Below are positions 36,972-46,083 of a stretch of DNA of 64,000 bases, in pieces; position 1 is the stretch's first letter, and each line of letters opens with the position of its first letter. The notes beneath the pieces are model-generated. The model made no database searches. It worked only from the letters and a program-made list of their open reading frames with translations, and was not told the origin of the DNA. A program made the translations under genes and the position numbers. Source of the DNA: Paraglaciecola psychrophila 170 (GTDB lineage Bacteria; Pseudomonadota; Gammaproteobacteria; Enterobacterales; Alteromonadaceae); the NCBI RefSeq assembly GCF_000347635.1, contig NC_020514.1, positions 4,712,001-4,776,000 on the forward strand. Direction: 5' to 3'.

Positions 36972-37409
36972 TTAAAGTGCGTATTTATCTTTCATCAAAT
37001 ACGCATAAGCAGTATTAAAAGCGACTTCTTGAAACATCTTTAAGCCGGTGTCGGGCATAGGTACAAGCACAGGATTGCGCTTTAATGATTCTTTGATAGC
37101 GGTGGGAGACAACACTATTACTTCAACATCGTCTAATAATTCTAACGCAGCTTCCATTTTAAAGCCTATTGCACCACCAGCAAATTTACCTTTCATCGGT
37201 CGTTGGCGAATAACTATTTGGTCTATTTTGTAATCTTGTACTAATTGCGCAAAGGTTTTATGAAAATAGCATAAATCTTTAGCGATTGCGTTTTTAGGCA
37301 ATGATAATTTGCGCGTATGGCAATCAGGAATTTGGAAAACCTCTTCAGCCAAAGATAACAAACAAATATTTGCATCATTACCACTTAATTCAACACCGAT
37401 TACTCGCAT
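36972..37409 (-). CDS. DUF3010-family protein
   Basis: 145 residues, cytoplasmic, starting MRVIGVELSGNDANICLLSL, a RNase-H-like opening strand with an acidic residue (Glu7). Later parts, QIVIRQRPMKGKFAGGAIGFK and EVIVLSPTAIKESLKRN, fit the DUF3010 family of gammaproteobacteria, which I remember as RuvC-like in fold. No catalytic function is established. It has no same-strand neighbour. Confidence 0.8.
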   Translation of the reverse strand: MRVIGVELSGNDANICLLSLAEEVFQIPDCHTRKLSLPKNAIAKDLCYFHKTFAQLVQDYKIDQIVIRQRPMKGKFAGGAIGFKMEAALELLDDVEVIVLSPTAIKESLKRNPVLVPMPDTGLKMFQEVAFNTAYAYLMKDKYAL

Positions 37410-37568
37410 AACTAATTACCTTACGTTTAATATTAACTTCAATTGTGAGGATTATAACTTAAATCCTAAAAATGAGTGATACCAATACATCAATAAAACG
37501 ATGTTGAGTGAAATGCTACTTTATATCAACATACCCCAGCGCTAAATTACCAATTCAAAGGTTCAAAA

Positions 37569-38228
37569 ATGTTAACTCTGTATGGTTTCGACGTCAGTAA
37601 CTACTTTAATATGATTAAACTAGCCTTGGCCGTTAAAGGTGTTGATTATAAAACAGTCACTCTTTACCCCAATCAGTCAGCTGAATATCTCAGCAAAAGT
37701 CCAATGGGTAAAGTACCGGCTTTAGAGACTGAGCAAGGTGTGTTAACTGAAACCAATGTCATTCTTGAATATCTTGACGACACCTATCCAGATAATCCTT
37801 TATATCCCGGTAATACGTTTGAAAAAGCTAAGATTAGAGAATTAGTTAAAATGACAGAGTTGTATCTGGAGTTACCCGCTAGGCGTTGCCACCCTGAAGT
37901 ATTTTTTGGACAACAGGTCGATGAACTAACTAAAAAAGAAGCCAAACGTGCTTTATGTAAGGGAATCGAAGGCTTGGCCCGCTGTGCTCAATTCAGTCCT
38001 TATTTGGCAGGTGAGCAACTAACTGCAGCAGACATAGTATTTCTGTATAGTGCTGATTTGGCTTCAGTGGTGGCTGATAAGTTATTTGGTCTTGATTTAC
38101 TCAACATGGCACCGGGTGCGAAACAACTTATGGCTTCATTAAATCAGCGAGAAGATGTGATGAAAATCGCCGAAGACAGAAAGCTTGGCAATATAAAATT
38201 CAAAAAATATATTGCGAGTGTCACTTAA
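37569..38228 (+). CDS. glutathione S-transferase family protein
   Basis: 219 residues. The N-terminal thioredoxin-like domain (MLTLYGFDVSNYFNMIKLALAVKG) has Ser-Asn at the GSH-activating site. The cis-Pro stretch SPMGKVPALETEQGVLTETNVILEYLDD carries the glutathione-binding ET motif. The C-terminal helical domain includes LTAADIVFLYSADLA with the usual N-capping box. Specific substrates are unknown. It lies upstream of three small same-strand genes and may be transcribed with them. Confidence 0.88.
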   Translation: MLTLYGFDVSNYFNMIKLALAVKGVDYKTVTLYPNQSAEYLSKSPMGKVPALETEQGVLTETNVILEYLDDTYPDNPLYPGNTFEKAKIRELVKMTELYLELPARRCHPEVFFGQQVDELTKKEAKRALCKGIEGLARCAQFSPYLAGEQLTAADIVFLYSADLASVVADKLFGLDLLNMAPGAKQLMASLNQREDVMKIAEDRKLGNIKFKKYIASVT

Positions 38229-38307
38229 ATATTGCAATAAGTGATCGATTAATTAATCATCAGTGTATTAGGGTTAAACTATTCTAAGATTTTTTAGGGA
38301 AGAAAAA

Positions 38308-38502
38308 ATGAATCTGATCGCAAACGCTGAATTTAGTTGCCCTTATTGTATGGCTACAAATAATATCCAAATTGATGAAGATAACGATTTAAATCAGCAA
38401 CAAATTGTTGATTGCCAAATTTGTTGTTCACCTATCGAGGTCGTTGTTACAACTGGTATTCACGACAAATTTAATATTGTCGCAACTACTGACAACGAAT
38501 AA
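38308..38502 (+). CDS. CPXCG-motif cysteine-rich protein
   Basis: 64 residues. The zinc-ribbon-like pairs are CPYC at the N-terminus and CQIC (followed by a third Cys) further on; the family normally ends with a short acidic tail, as here (VATTDNE). No enzyme activity is known for the group. GGGAAGAA precedes the ATG. It lies 19 bp from the next gene, so the two are probably translated from one mRNA. Confidence 0.85.
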   Translation: MNLIANAEFSCPYCMATNNIQIDEDNDLNQQQIVDCQICCSPIEVVVTTGIHDKFNIVATTDNE

Positions 38503-38521
38503 ATAACCAATAGGTCTCTAT

Positions 38522-38878
38522 ATGATAGATGTTTTTAACGCCACTCCAACATTACTCGCAAAAATCCAACAAGCAGCAAATGAGAGAGCTTTGCTGCAGT
38601 TGGTTACTGAACACATTCAAAGTTATGAATTTTCTACTAAGGTAGATATTGATGAAATTGACTTAGCATTTGCTGCATCTGGTGGTATGACTCGCTGGGT
38701 TAATGTCGACAATCTAAAAATCAAATGCGATCCGCTGCCAGATAGACATACCACCTTTGGTGACATTTTGATTGAACAACCTCAAGGATATGTCAACTTA
38801 GCGACCCCGGCAGGGTTTATTCCATTAGTTGACGTTGTCTACTCACTGGGTCAACTTAGTTTGAAAAAAATTAACTAA
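38522..38878 (+). CDS. small conserved hypothetical protein
   Basis: 118 residues, cytoplasmic. An N-terminal amphipathic helix (TPTLLAKIQQAANERALLQLVTEHI) is followed by an acidic strand region (DIDEIDLAFAASGGMTRWVNV) and a compact C-terminal segment with PLPDRHTTFGDILIEQPQGYV. I do not recognise the family. Its place directly after the Cys-rich gene (19 bp) suggests a shared transcript. Confidence 0.6.
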   Translation: MIDVFNATPTLLAKIQQAANERALLQLVTEHIQSYEFSTKVDIDEIDLAFAASGGMTRWVNVDNLKIKCDPLPDRHTTFGDILIEQPQGYVNLATPAGFIPLVDVVYSLGQLSLKKIN

Positions 38879-38973
38879 CCTATGTGTAAATAAGATAACA
38901 CCGATAAATTGCAGTTTATGTTAAGTTGGTGTTGGCCTAATCATGTTTATGTGCATTGAGTAAAAATCATCCT

Positions 38974-39933
38974 ATGATCAGGGTATCTCGCAATCCTATC
39001 CGATGGCTTGTCATAATAGCGTTTATAAGTGTCCATTTGCCTATCTTTGCACAGCAGTTATCCTTTAATAAATCTAAACAAAATAATGAGATGTTTTTCA
39101 ATTACACTTGGTCCAACCATCAAGAACAAACAACCGACATCACGTTCGCGTTACCGTTGCGCCAAGTCAATAAGCAAACACACAAGAAATTCATTCCTGA
39201 CTTAGCCCAGCAATATGTCTATATTGAAATACATAAAGCCGCTCGCAAAATCGAGCCAAGAGAGGCCCGCGTTCAGATTCATCGTAGAGGTCAAGACATT
39301 CAAATTCAAGTCACCAGTAGATCAAACAATCTTCTAGCTAAGTGGCAGCGTTCCATGAACCAAAGCAAAGAAAAGGCCCTCAACCAATATCTGCGAGATA
39401 ATTATTATAGTCACTTTCGCTCACATTTAGGTCAGAAAACAATAAAACCTGATCATCTGCGCTATATTTCTGAAAACACAGCGGCTCTGCTGCCTTTAGC
39501 CCAAGCCGTATATGACAAATTACCCACCAATAGTGAAACACGTGCTTATGTCAATTTAGTGCTTAGCTGGGTACAAAGCATCCCCTACAATGAATTAAAA
39601 AATCGCTTAGCGTCTAACGGTGCAGGCTATTTACCGCCACTATCTGTGGTAGCCAATAATCAAGGAGACTGTGATAGCAAAACAGTCTTGATGGCAAGCT
39701 TAGTGCGTTCGTTATTACCAGATGTAAAAATGACCATGGTGTTCCTTCCCAACCATGCATTATTAGGTATCGTTCTCCCATTTAGAACCGACGAGCAAAC
39801 CTTAGATATAGATGGCTTGAACTATTTACTAATGGAACCAACAGGCCCAGCAAAAATCCCCCTAGGCGAGGTTGCCAATCGCAGTGCCCGATATATAGCC
39901 GGCAATATGTATAGCCTTGAAGAAGTGCTTTAG
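38974..39933 (+). CDS. secreted transglutaminase-like cysteine protease-fold protein
   Basis: 319 residues from the ATG. The signal peptide is IRWLVIIAFISVHLPIFAQQ. The C-terminal half has the transglutaminase-like triad layout: Cys in NNQGDCDSKTVLMASLVR, His in VFLPNHALLGIVL, and an acidic residue around DGLNYLLMEPTGPA. Members are papain-fold hydrolases of the envelope, some with peptidase or amidase roles. The TTG at 38956 would add six residues before the signal peptide, so I prefer the ATG at 38974. Substrate unknown. Confidence 0.75.
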   Translation: MIRVSRNPIRWLVIIAFISVHLPIFAQQLSFNKSKQNNEMFFNYTWSNHQEQTTDITFALPLRQVNKQTHKKFIPDLAQQYVYIEIHKAARKIEPREARVQIHRRGQDIQIQVTSRSNNLLAKWQRSMNQSKEKALNQYLRDNYYSHFRSHLGQKTIKPDHLRYISENTAALLPLAQAVYDKLPTNSETRAYVNLVLSWVQSIPYNELKNRLASNGAGYLPPLSVVANNQGDCDSKTVLMASLVRSLLPDVKMTMVFLPNHALLGIVLPFRTDEQTLDIDGLNYLLMEPTGPAKIPLGEVANRSARYIAGNMYSLEEVL

Positions 39934-40303
39934 CCTAAGCACTTTGCGTAGAGTAAATTATAGAACAGCCTTCGAACATTTATTGCCATCAATCATGCTA
40001 ATTTCTGTAGTTATTCCATGCTCTGTTCGAGTGAAAAGGTCATTGATAAGGTTATATCAATTCTGCTTTTTACTGCCAATAACAAAACCCAAATGATCCA
40101 ATCTTTATATACTCGTCTATTTATTTATGCCTTGATATTTATTGTTTAGACCGTTTATTACCCCCTGCATATCGTTGACAATATTGCATACAATATATAT
40201 TGTTATTGCAAAAAATTTAAAAACAATCCGTTGTCTGGTCATAGGTTTTAGCAATAAAACAGTCTCGATAATAGACACACTCACCATTATATTGGAAAAC
40301 TGA
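39934..40303. other. 370-bp AT-rich intergenic region
   Basis: No gene, repeat or clear terminator recognised. It contains the promoter region of the ytoQ-like gene (the TTATATTGG stretch 20-30 bp upstream of the ATG) but no convincing -10/-35 pair. Confidence 0.5.
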
Positions 40304-40747
40304 ATGAAGCATTGGACCGTATATTTATCTGGCGAAATCCATACCGACTGGAGAGAGCTTATTATTCAAGGCTGCGAAGATCTTGGATTAGACATATCAT
40401 TCACATCTCCGGTTACTGATCACGACTCTAGCGATGCAGCAGGTGATTTTTTGGGGCATGAAAACATTCAATTTTGGCGTGACCATAAATCTTCAAAAGT
40501 GAACGCCATTCGTACTCAGGCGTTACTCAAAGCCAGCGATATTGCTATTATTCGATTTGGTGACAAATATAAACAATGGAATGCGGCATTTGATGCAGGT
40601 TACTGTGCTGCACTTGGCAAAACTTATATCACCTTGCACAACGAGAACATCATTCATCCGTTAAAAGAAGTGGATGCTGCAGCTATGGCTTGGGCTCAAA
40701 CCCCTGAGGATGTAGTTACATTACTCCATTACGTTATTGCATCATAA
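40304..40747 (+). CDS. YtoQ-family protein
   Basis: 147 residues. The opening MKHWTVYLSGEIHTDWRELI is characteristic of YtoQ proteins, and the fold resembles nucleoside 2-deoxyribosyltransferases (SGEI, SPVTDHDSSDAAGDFLG, a GDKYKQWNAAFDAGYCAALGK segment). The activity has not been assigned in the family. It lies 81 bp upstream of the AllE-like gene, same strand. A functional link with purine degradation is possible but not shown. Confidence 0.85.
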   Translation: MKHWTVYLSGEIHTDWRELIIQGCEDLGLDISFTSPVTDHDSSDAAGDFLGHENIQFWRDHKSSKVNAIRTQALLKASDIAIIRFGDKYKQWNAAFDAGYCAALGKTYITLHNENIIHPLKEVDAAAMAWAQTPEDVVTLLHYVIAS

Positions 40748-40828
40748 GGCAACGACTCTCAGGTTCATTTTTAGCCTCTTTGGGCATTCGATACTTGAAA
40801 ATGGGTAACACACATAGAGGAACAAAAC

Positions 40829-41665
40829 ATGTCGACTCAAAACACCTATTACGCACCTAAAGGCGGCCTACCGCCGCAAACACAGCTGCTTTCAGACCGT
40901 GCAATATTTACTGAATCTTACGCCATCATCCCGAAGCGCGTCCTTACCGACATTGTAATTAGTTACTTACCATTCTGGGAAGGCATGCGGATGTGGGTTA
41001 TCGCTCGCCCTTTATCAGGCTTTTCTGAGACATTCTCTCAATACATCGTTGATGTTGCACCAAAAGGTGGTTCAGACAAACCAGAACTCGACAGCGCCGC
41101 TGAAGCGGTTCTGTTTATCGTTGAAGGTGAGATGGATTTGGTTATTGAAGGAGAAACCCATCACTTAATTGAAGGCGGTTACGCATACTTACCGCCAGGC
41201 TGTAATTGGACCTTAAAGAACAATGGCAACAATCAATTAAAGTTTCATTGGATACGAAAGGCTTACCAATTTGTAGAGGGTATTGATGCCCCAGAAGCAT
41301 TTGTCACCAATGATAATGAAGTTGACGCGATTGCAATGCCAAACACTGGCGATGTATGGAAAACAACACGTTTCACCGAACAAAATGACATGCGTCACGA
41401 CATGCACGTTAACATTGTCACCTTTGAGCCTGGCGGCGTGATCCCATTTGACGAAACCCATGTTATGGAGCATGGTCTTTATGTGCTAGAAGGTAAGGCC
41501 GTTTATCACCTAAATGGCGAATGGGTTGAAGTAGAAGCAGGTGACTTTATGTGGCTGCGAGCCTTCTGCCCACAATCTTGTTATGCAGGCGGTCCAGGAC
41601 CATTTCGTTATTTATTATACAAAGACGTAAACCGTCATATGCCATTTATTCGTCCAACGAATTAA
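40829..41665 (+). CDS. allE: (S)-ureidoglycine aminohydrolase (AllE/UGHY, bicupin)
   Basis: 278 residues with two cupin halves. It hydrolyses (S)-ureidoglycine, a late purine-catabolism intermediate, releasing ammonia. Characteristic features are the start YYAPKGGLPPQTQLLSDRAIFTESYAIIP, the first cupin strand LFIVEGEMDLVIEGETHHLIEGGYAYLPPG, and the second-cupin metal motif ETHVMEHGLYVLEGKAVYHL (Mn-binding residues in ETHVMEH). The ending FRYLLYKDVNRHMP is also typical. No other allantoin-pathway gene is within the window, so it is an orphan. AGAGGAAC precedes the ATG; a strong terminator follows at 41689. Confidence 0.93.
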   Translation: MSTQNTYYAPKGGLPPQTQLLSDRAIFTESYAIIPKRVLTDIVISYLPFWEGMRMWVIARPLSGFSETFSQYIVDVAPKGGSDKPELDSAAEAVLFIVEGEMDLVIEGETHHLIEGGYAYLPPGCNWTLKNNGNNQLKFHWIRKAYQFVEGIDAPEAFVTNDNEVDAIAMPNTGDVWKTTRFTEQNDMRHDMHVNIVTFEPGGVIPFDETHVMEHGLYVLEGKAVYHLNGEWVEVEAGDFMWLRAFCPQSCYAGGPGPFRYLLYKDVNRHMPFIRPTN

Positions 41666-41688
41666 AGAAAAAACAGAGAGCGTTAAAT

Positions 41689-41717
41689 AAAAAAGAGCAC
41701 ATCGGTGCTCTTTTTTT
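41689..41717 (+). terminator. intrinsic terminator after allE
   Basis: AAAAAAGAGCAC (41689-41700) pairs with GTGCTCTTTTTT (41705-41716) over a 4-nt loop, ending in a T tract. A compact stem with symmetric A/T tracts, so it would also terminate transcription coming from the right. Confidence 0.92.
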
Positions 41718-41918
41718 ACACGTCAGTATTAGGTAATTAAACCCTATCCTATGTTAACCAAAATAAGTACACACTAATTTGAATCCTGCCCACCTATTCA
41801 TCCTCTGGTGTATATCAGCTGATAAATAATAGATTTTAACTAATAAGTGCTTTTTGAATAAACGGGTAACCTCATGGCTTTCTTCACTATTTTTCAAAAA
41901 AATAGTGTTTATTGCTGA

Positions 41919-42619
41919 CTATCGTTTGCGAAATATATCTTCTAAGTCCGAAACAACTTCACGTTCGTCTAACTTAGGTCTGTCCTCAATACCTTGAATG
42001 TGTTTTGCCATCAGGCTAGATGCTTTTGCAACATCACCATTTTGCATAACGTCGATTAGTTCAAAATGTTTAAAATGAGAACACTTGGGCTGATCAGGTC
42101 GTTCATACAAAACGATGACTAATGATGTTTGAGGAACAAGGGTTGTGGCAATCCATTCCAATGTTACATTACCCGATATTTTAGCCAGTAATAAGTGAAA
42201 ATCTCCGGATAAGCGGATACCTTTGGATATTTCTTTGTGTTCAATTTTGTCTTGTTCTGACGTTACAATTTCTCTTAATAATTTATAATCTTTTGGAGTG
42301 GCATTTTTAATCACATCTTCAACAATGGCAACTTCAATTAGCTTTCTAGCACTGAGGATATCTTTGGCCTGTTGCACACTTGGACTCGCGATATACGCGC
42401 CTTTATGTGGTTCAATCTGAAGAATATGATCATGAGCACGTCAAAGCAAAGCACTGCGGATCGTAGTACGAACAACCCCAAAAATTTTAGACAAATTATC
42501 TTCAGTGAGCTTCGTACCAGGTTTTAATCGAAACGACAGGATCGCCTCAAAAATTTCTAAGTAGACATCCTTATCGTTTGCTCTTTTTTCTTACTTATAC
42601 CACCTTCTTGCACTTTCAT
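41919..42619 (-). pseudogene. GntR-family (FCD domain) regulator, disrupted
   Basis: The FCD C-terminal domain (41919-42377) is intact: EVAIVEDVIKNATPKDYKLL, GDFHLLLAKISGNVTLEWIA, LIDVMQNGDVAKASSLMAKHI. Upstream in the same frame is the wHTH DVYLEIFEAILSFRLKPGTK, LTEDNLSKIFGVVRTTIRSALL, then a TGA (CGA/TGA change probable) before RAHDHILQIEPHKGAYIASP. Further upstream the frame is lost near GATGTCTAC, although an ATG at 42619 with GGGAA ahead would provide the start (KVQEGGISKKKEQTI). One nonsense codon and one 1-bp deletion leave it non-functional unless the sequence is wrong. Such regulators often sit beside purine-degradation genes such as the convergent allE. Confidence 0.8.
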
Positions 42620-43107
42620 TGGTTCCCGGTCTTTATATTATAAAATTCCAATTGAATAACCTGTTCTTAAAAAGAACCAAGCATTTCGGTACTTAATACG
42701 CTGTTAATTCAGACGAAGTAAGTATTTTTAAGTAAACCCAGCTTAAAAGGCAGTGTCAAATAGAGATATTTAAAAGTGTTAAGGCTTGGTACAGACACCT
42801 CACATTATTCTTATAAATCTTGAATGCATTAACAGGCAATAATTTATTTTGTATTAGATTTTGCCCCATGACTTAATATTTTAAGGATTAGATAACCATT
42901 GTGCCAAATTAGAAAGCTATACTTGTCGTCGTGACAACTGATAAATAAGAACTAATACTTCCAAACTCTATGAGTGTTAGTAAAACAAGGGGGTTTTAAG
43001 CACATTATATAAATCCTGATGGCAACCTGTTAAATATAGAGTGTGTATGATAAAACGCCTATTGCTCAAATATTAAAGTCTAAATTGCTTTAAGCAGTTA
43101 CCAATAT
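42620..43107. other. 488-bp gap between the GntR remnant and the AraC gene
   Basis: No gene found. A short palindrome GTTCTTAAAAAGAAC lies near 42663. Long AT-rich stretches suggest promoter or degraded sequence only. Confidence 0.45.
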
Positions 43108-44118
43108 TTAGTCAAAGGGTCGGTTACATGTTGATAATGTTTCATTTCGAAGCGCTGTTGGGGTTTTATTAGACCAACGTTTAAAAGATCTACGAAAGTT
43201 TGCTGCATCACTGAAACCTAATAGGGCCGCTATTTCATTTATGGTTAGCTGTGTACCCGTTAAATACTCATGTGCCAGTTTATTTCTAACTTGATCGAGT
43301 AATTGTTGGAATTTATACCCCTCTTTGGCCAATCGACGTTGCAGAGTGCTTTCGCTCATGTGCAATTGATTTGCAACACGCATACTGGTTGGGAACTCTG
43401 TCCCTGCCTGTAATAGAACTTCTTGTACTCGCTCACTCACCATGCCTCTATGAGTATCTCTGGATAATAGTCTATCGCATTCTCTTCGAAAAATATCTCT
43501 AGCAACGGGGTTAGCAGTTACAATACCCAAGTTTAAACCTGCTTCATCAAAACTTAGCACACTTCTATTGCTGTTAAATTTTACTTTTGAACCAAATAAT
43601 CTTTGATAAGGGCCTTTATCGTATGCTGCATCATAATCAAACTCTACATGCACTGATGTTCTGCCTTTTGGGATCAGAGTATTTCCGCTTTGTATGATCG
43701 CAGCATAAAGCAGTTCAATGTAGAAACGTTCCAAATCATCGGGTAAATGTGGTGCTTTTATTAATACATGAACACGACATTCCCGTGACACCACTTTTAC
43801 ATCTAAACTGGGTAATAAGGCTTTGTTGTAGCGTACCATCAGCTTTAGAGCATCGCCTAGAGTGGCACTGGTAATGATTGCATATCCAAAAATGCCTTGG
43901 GATGGAATATCCATGCTCGAACCAACCAATAAACCCAGCTGACGATCATTACTCACTTCAATCGCATTGGTTGAGATGGTATCAAGTTGTTGAGCAGTTA
44001 AATTTAACTCTTTTTCGAGATCAACTTCATTGATGCCAGAATTTTTGAAGAGATAACTTACGTCTAATTGACGTGCGTCCAAAACTCTCATTAATGTTTT
44101 TATATAATATGAATGCAT
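43108..44118 (-). CDS. AraC-family regulator with OruR-type N-terminal domain
   Basis: 336 residues. The N-terminal domain (about 1-200) is the arabinose-binding-like type PF12625 found in OruR and GadX-like regulators (QLGLLVGSSMDIPSQGIFGYAIITSATLGDAL). The C-terminal two-HTH AraC domain is RVANQLHMSESTLQRRLAKEGY and INEIAALLGFSDAANFRRSFKRWSNKTP. It diverges from the acyl-CoA dehydrogenase, and a pair of 22-bp spaced direct repeats between them is the expected operator. It probably activates the dehydrogenase in response to a fatty-acid-like or related ligand (inference). Confidence 0.9.
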   Translation of the reverse strand: MHSYYIKTLMRVLDARQLDVSYLFKNSGINEVDLEKELNLTAQQLDTISTNAIEVSNDRQLGLLVGSSMDIPSQGIFGYAIITSATLGDALKLMVRYNKALLPSLDVKVVSRECRVHVLIKAPHLPDDLERFYIELLYAAIIQSGNTLIPKGRTSVHVEFDYDAAYDKGPYQRLFGSKVKFNSNRSVLSFDEAGLNLGIVTANPVARDIFRRECDRLLSRDTHRGMVSERVQEVLLQAGTEFPTSMRVANQLHMSESTLQRRLAKEGYKFQQLLDQVRNKLAHEYLTGTQLTINEIAALLGFSDAANFRRSFKRWSNKTPTALRNETLSTCNRPFD

Positions 44119-44149
44119 TTTTGATAAATACTATTAATTGCAGGTTGAA

Positions 44150-44210
44150 GGTATTTGACACCATGATTGATGGTATTTAACCCCTTACTTTCAGATTGGT
44201 CAACTATAAT
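44150..44210 (+). promoter_or_regulatory. AraC-type operator direct repeats and promoter of the acyl-CoA dehydrogenase
   Basis: GGTATTTGACACC (44150-44162) and GGTATTTAACCCC (44172-44184) are direct repeats 22 bp apart, about two helical turns, as for AraC-type half-sites. They abut the -35 region of a promoter with TATAAT at 44205-44210. The gene starts at 44257. The array is in the expected class II activator position. Confidence 0.65.
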
Positions 44211-44256
44211 CTCCTTCGATATTTTGTAAGCTAACGAACACAGTAGGGTAAATAGT

Positions 44257-46083
44257 ATGCCAGTATATAAAGCACCTTTAAGAGATATTAAATTCTTAAT
44301 GAGAGATGTATTAGATTATTTCCCTCATTATAAATCGTTAGCAAATGGAGCAGACGCTACCCCTGACACGGTCGACGCTATTTTAGAAGGTATCGCCACC
44401 CTAAGTGAAGACGTCTTGGCACCATTGAGTTTATCTGGTGACAAAGAAGGCTGTCATTTTAATGCAGGCGAGGTGACTACCCCAAAAGGTTTTAAAGAAG
44501 CTTATAAATATTATGTGGCAGGGGGTTGGCAAGGTTTATCTTTCCCTGAAGAGTATGGCGGTCAAAATCTCCCTACATCAATCAACCTCATTAAGGCAGA
44601 AATAACCGGTAGCGCAAACTGGTCTTTTTCGATGTACCCGGGGCTAAGCATGGGTTGCATCAATACCGTATTAGAATACGGCTCTGACCTCCAGAAAAAA
44701 CAATTCATGTCGCCGTTAGTCAGTGGCCAGTGGAGTGGCACCATGTGTTTGACTGAACCACAATGTGGAACTGATCTCGCACAAGTCAAAACAAAAGCCG
44801 AACTCAACCAAGAAGATGGAAGTTACCGATTAACGGGCACCAAAATATTTATTTCGGCTGGTGAACATGATTTAACAGAAAATATTATCCACATCGTTTT
44901 AGCTCGTATCCCTGGCGCGCCCGAAGGAACCAGAGGAATTTCATTATTCATCGTACCCAAGGTGAATATTGACAGTGATGGTAAGTTAACAGACAGAAAT
45001 TCTGTAAATTGCGGTTCAATAGAGCACAAGATGGGCATTCGTGCTTCATCAACCGCGGTGTTAAATTTTGATGCCGCAACTGGTTACTTGATAGGTAAGG
45101 AGAATGAAGGATTACAAGCGATGTTCACCTTTATGAATACCGCAAGAATTGGTACTGCGCTGCAGGGTATTTGTCATGCTGAAGCAGCATTTCAAGGTTC
45201 ACTCGCTTATGCCAAAGAACGTCTATCTATGCGTGCTTTATCGGGTAAAAAACAGCCTGAGTCAGTTGCTGATGCAATAATATGGCACCCCGACGTTCGT
45301 AAGATGTTATTAACCCAACGTGCCATTGCTGAAGGTGGCAGAGCGATGATTTTTCATGCCGCAAAAATTGCTGACAAAATGTTTAATGCGACCGTTGCCG
45401 GTGATACTAAAAAACAGCAAGCTTATGACGATGAATTAGGGTTTTATACTCCCATCCTAAAAGGTTTTATCACCGAACTAGGATTAGAATCGGCTAACTT
45501 AGGCATGCAAGTGTTTGGTGGACATGGCTATATTCATGAACATGGAATGGAACAAATTGCTCGTGACGCTAGAATAGCGACGCTCTACGAGGGCACAACA
45601 GGTATCCAAAGCTTAGATTTATTAGGGCGTAAAGTGTTGATGTCAAACAAAGGACAATCTATTCGTGACTTTAGTAAAGTAATTTTTTCATTCGCTAAGC
45701 CGCACTTATTGTCTCGTGGCCCTGTTGGTAGTATGGCTCGCAAGTTATGCAAACGTGCAGTTGAGTGGAACATCATGACACTGCGAATTATGCTTGGCGC
45801 GGCGAAAGACCGTGAGTTGGTCGGGTCTGCCTCAGTGGATTATCTGATGTACTCTGGTTATGTGATGATGGGTTATTTTTGGGCTTTACAAGCTGAAAAA
45901 TCAGCTGCATTAATTGAAAGTGGCACAGGCGAAGAATCGAATGATTTCTACACATCAAAAATTCAAACGGCAGAGTTTTATTTCGACCGTTTACTGCCCC
46001 GTGCATCCGCTCATAAACAATCTGCTGTGTCTTCAACAAAGTCGTTGATGCAAATGGACAACGAGCATTTTAACTTTCTATAG
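44257..46083 (+). CDS. acyl-CoA dehydrogenase, large (about 600 aa) DmdC/FadE-like class
   Basis: 608 residues. It has the short N-terminal region of the large class (PVYKAPLRDIKFLMRDVLDY) and the FAD-binding MCLTEPQCGTDLAQVKTKA block. The middle domain ends with EHKMGIRASSTAVLNFD. The helical C-terminal domain includes FGGHGYIHEHGMEQIARDARI and the catalytic-Glu motif YEGTTGIQSLDLLGRK. The class includes 3-methylmercaptopropionyl-CoA dehydrogenase (DmdC) and long-chain fatty acyl-CoA dehydrogenases; which one applies cannot be decided here. The divergent AraC-type regulator suggests inducible use. The ATG at 44257 follows AGTAGGGTAAATAGT. It would feed electrons to ETF and beta-oxidation. 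Confidence 0.9.
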   Translation: MPVYKAPLRDIKFLMRDVLDYFPHYKSLANGADATPDTVDAILEGIATLSEDVLAPLSLSGDKEGCHFNAGEVTTPKGFKEAYKYYVAGGWQGLSFPEEYGGQNLPTSINLIKAEITGSANWSFSMYPGLSMGCINTVLEYGSDLQKKQFMSPLVSGQWSGTMCLTEPQCGTDLAQVKTKAELNQEDGSYRLTGTKIFISAGEHDLTENIIHIVLARIPGAPEGTRGISLFIVPKVNIDSDGKLTDRNSVNCGSIEHKMGIRASSTAVLNFDAATGYLIGKENEGLQAMFTFMNTARIGTALQGICHAEAAFQGSLAYAKERLSMRALSGKKQPESVADAIIWHPDVRKMLLTQRAIAEGGRAMIFHAAKIADKMFNATVAGDTKKQQAYDDELGFYTPILKGFITELGLESANLGMQVFGGHGYIHEHGMEQIARDARIATLYEGTTGIQSLDLLGRKVLMSNKGQSIRDFSKVIFSFAKPHLLSRGPVGSMARKLCKRAVEWNIMTLRIMLGAAKDRELVGSASVDYLMYSGYVMMGYFWALQAEKSAALIESGTGEESNDFYTSKIQTAEFYFDRLLPRASAHKQSAVSSTKSLMQMDNEHFNFL

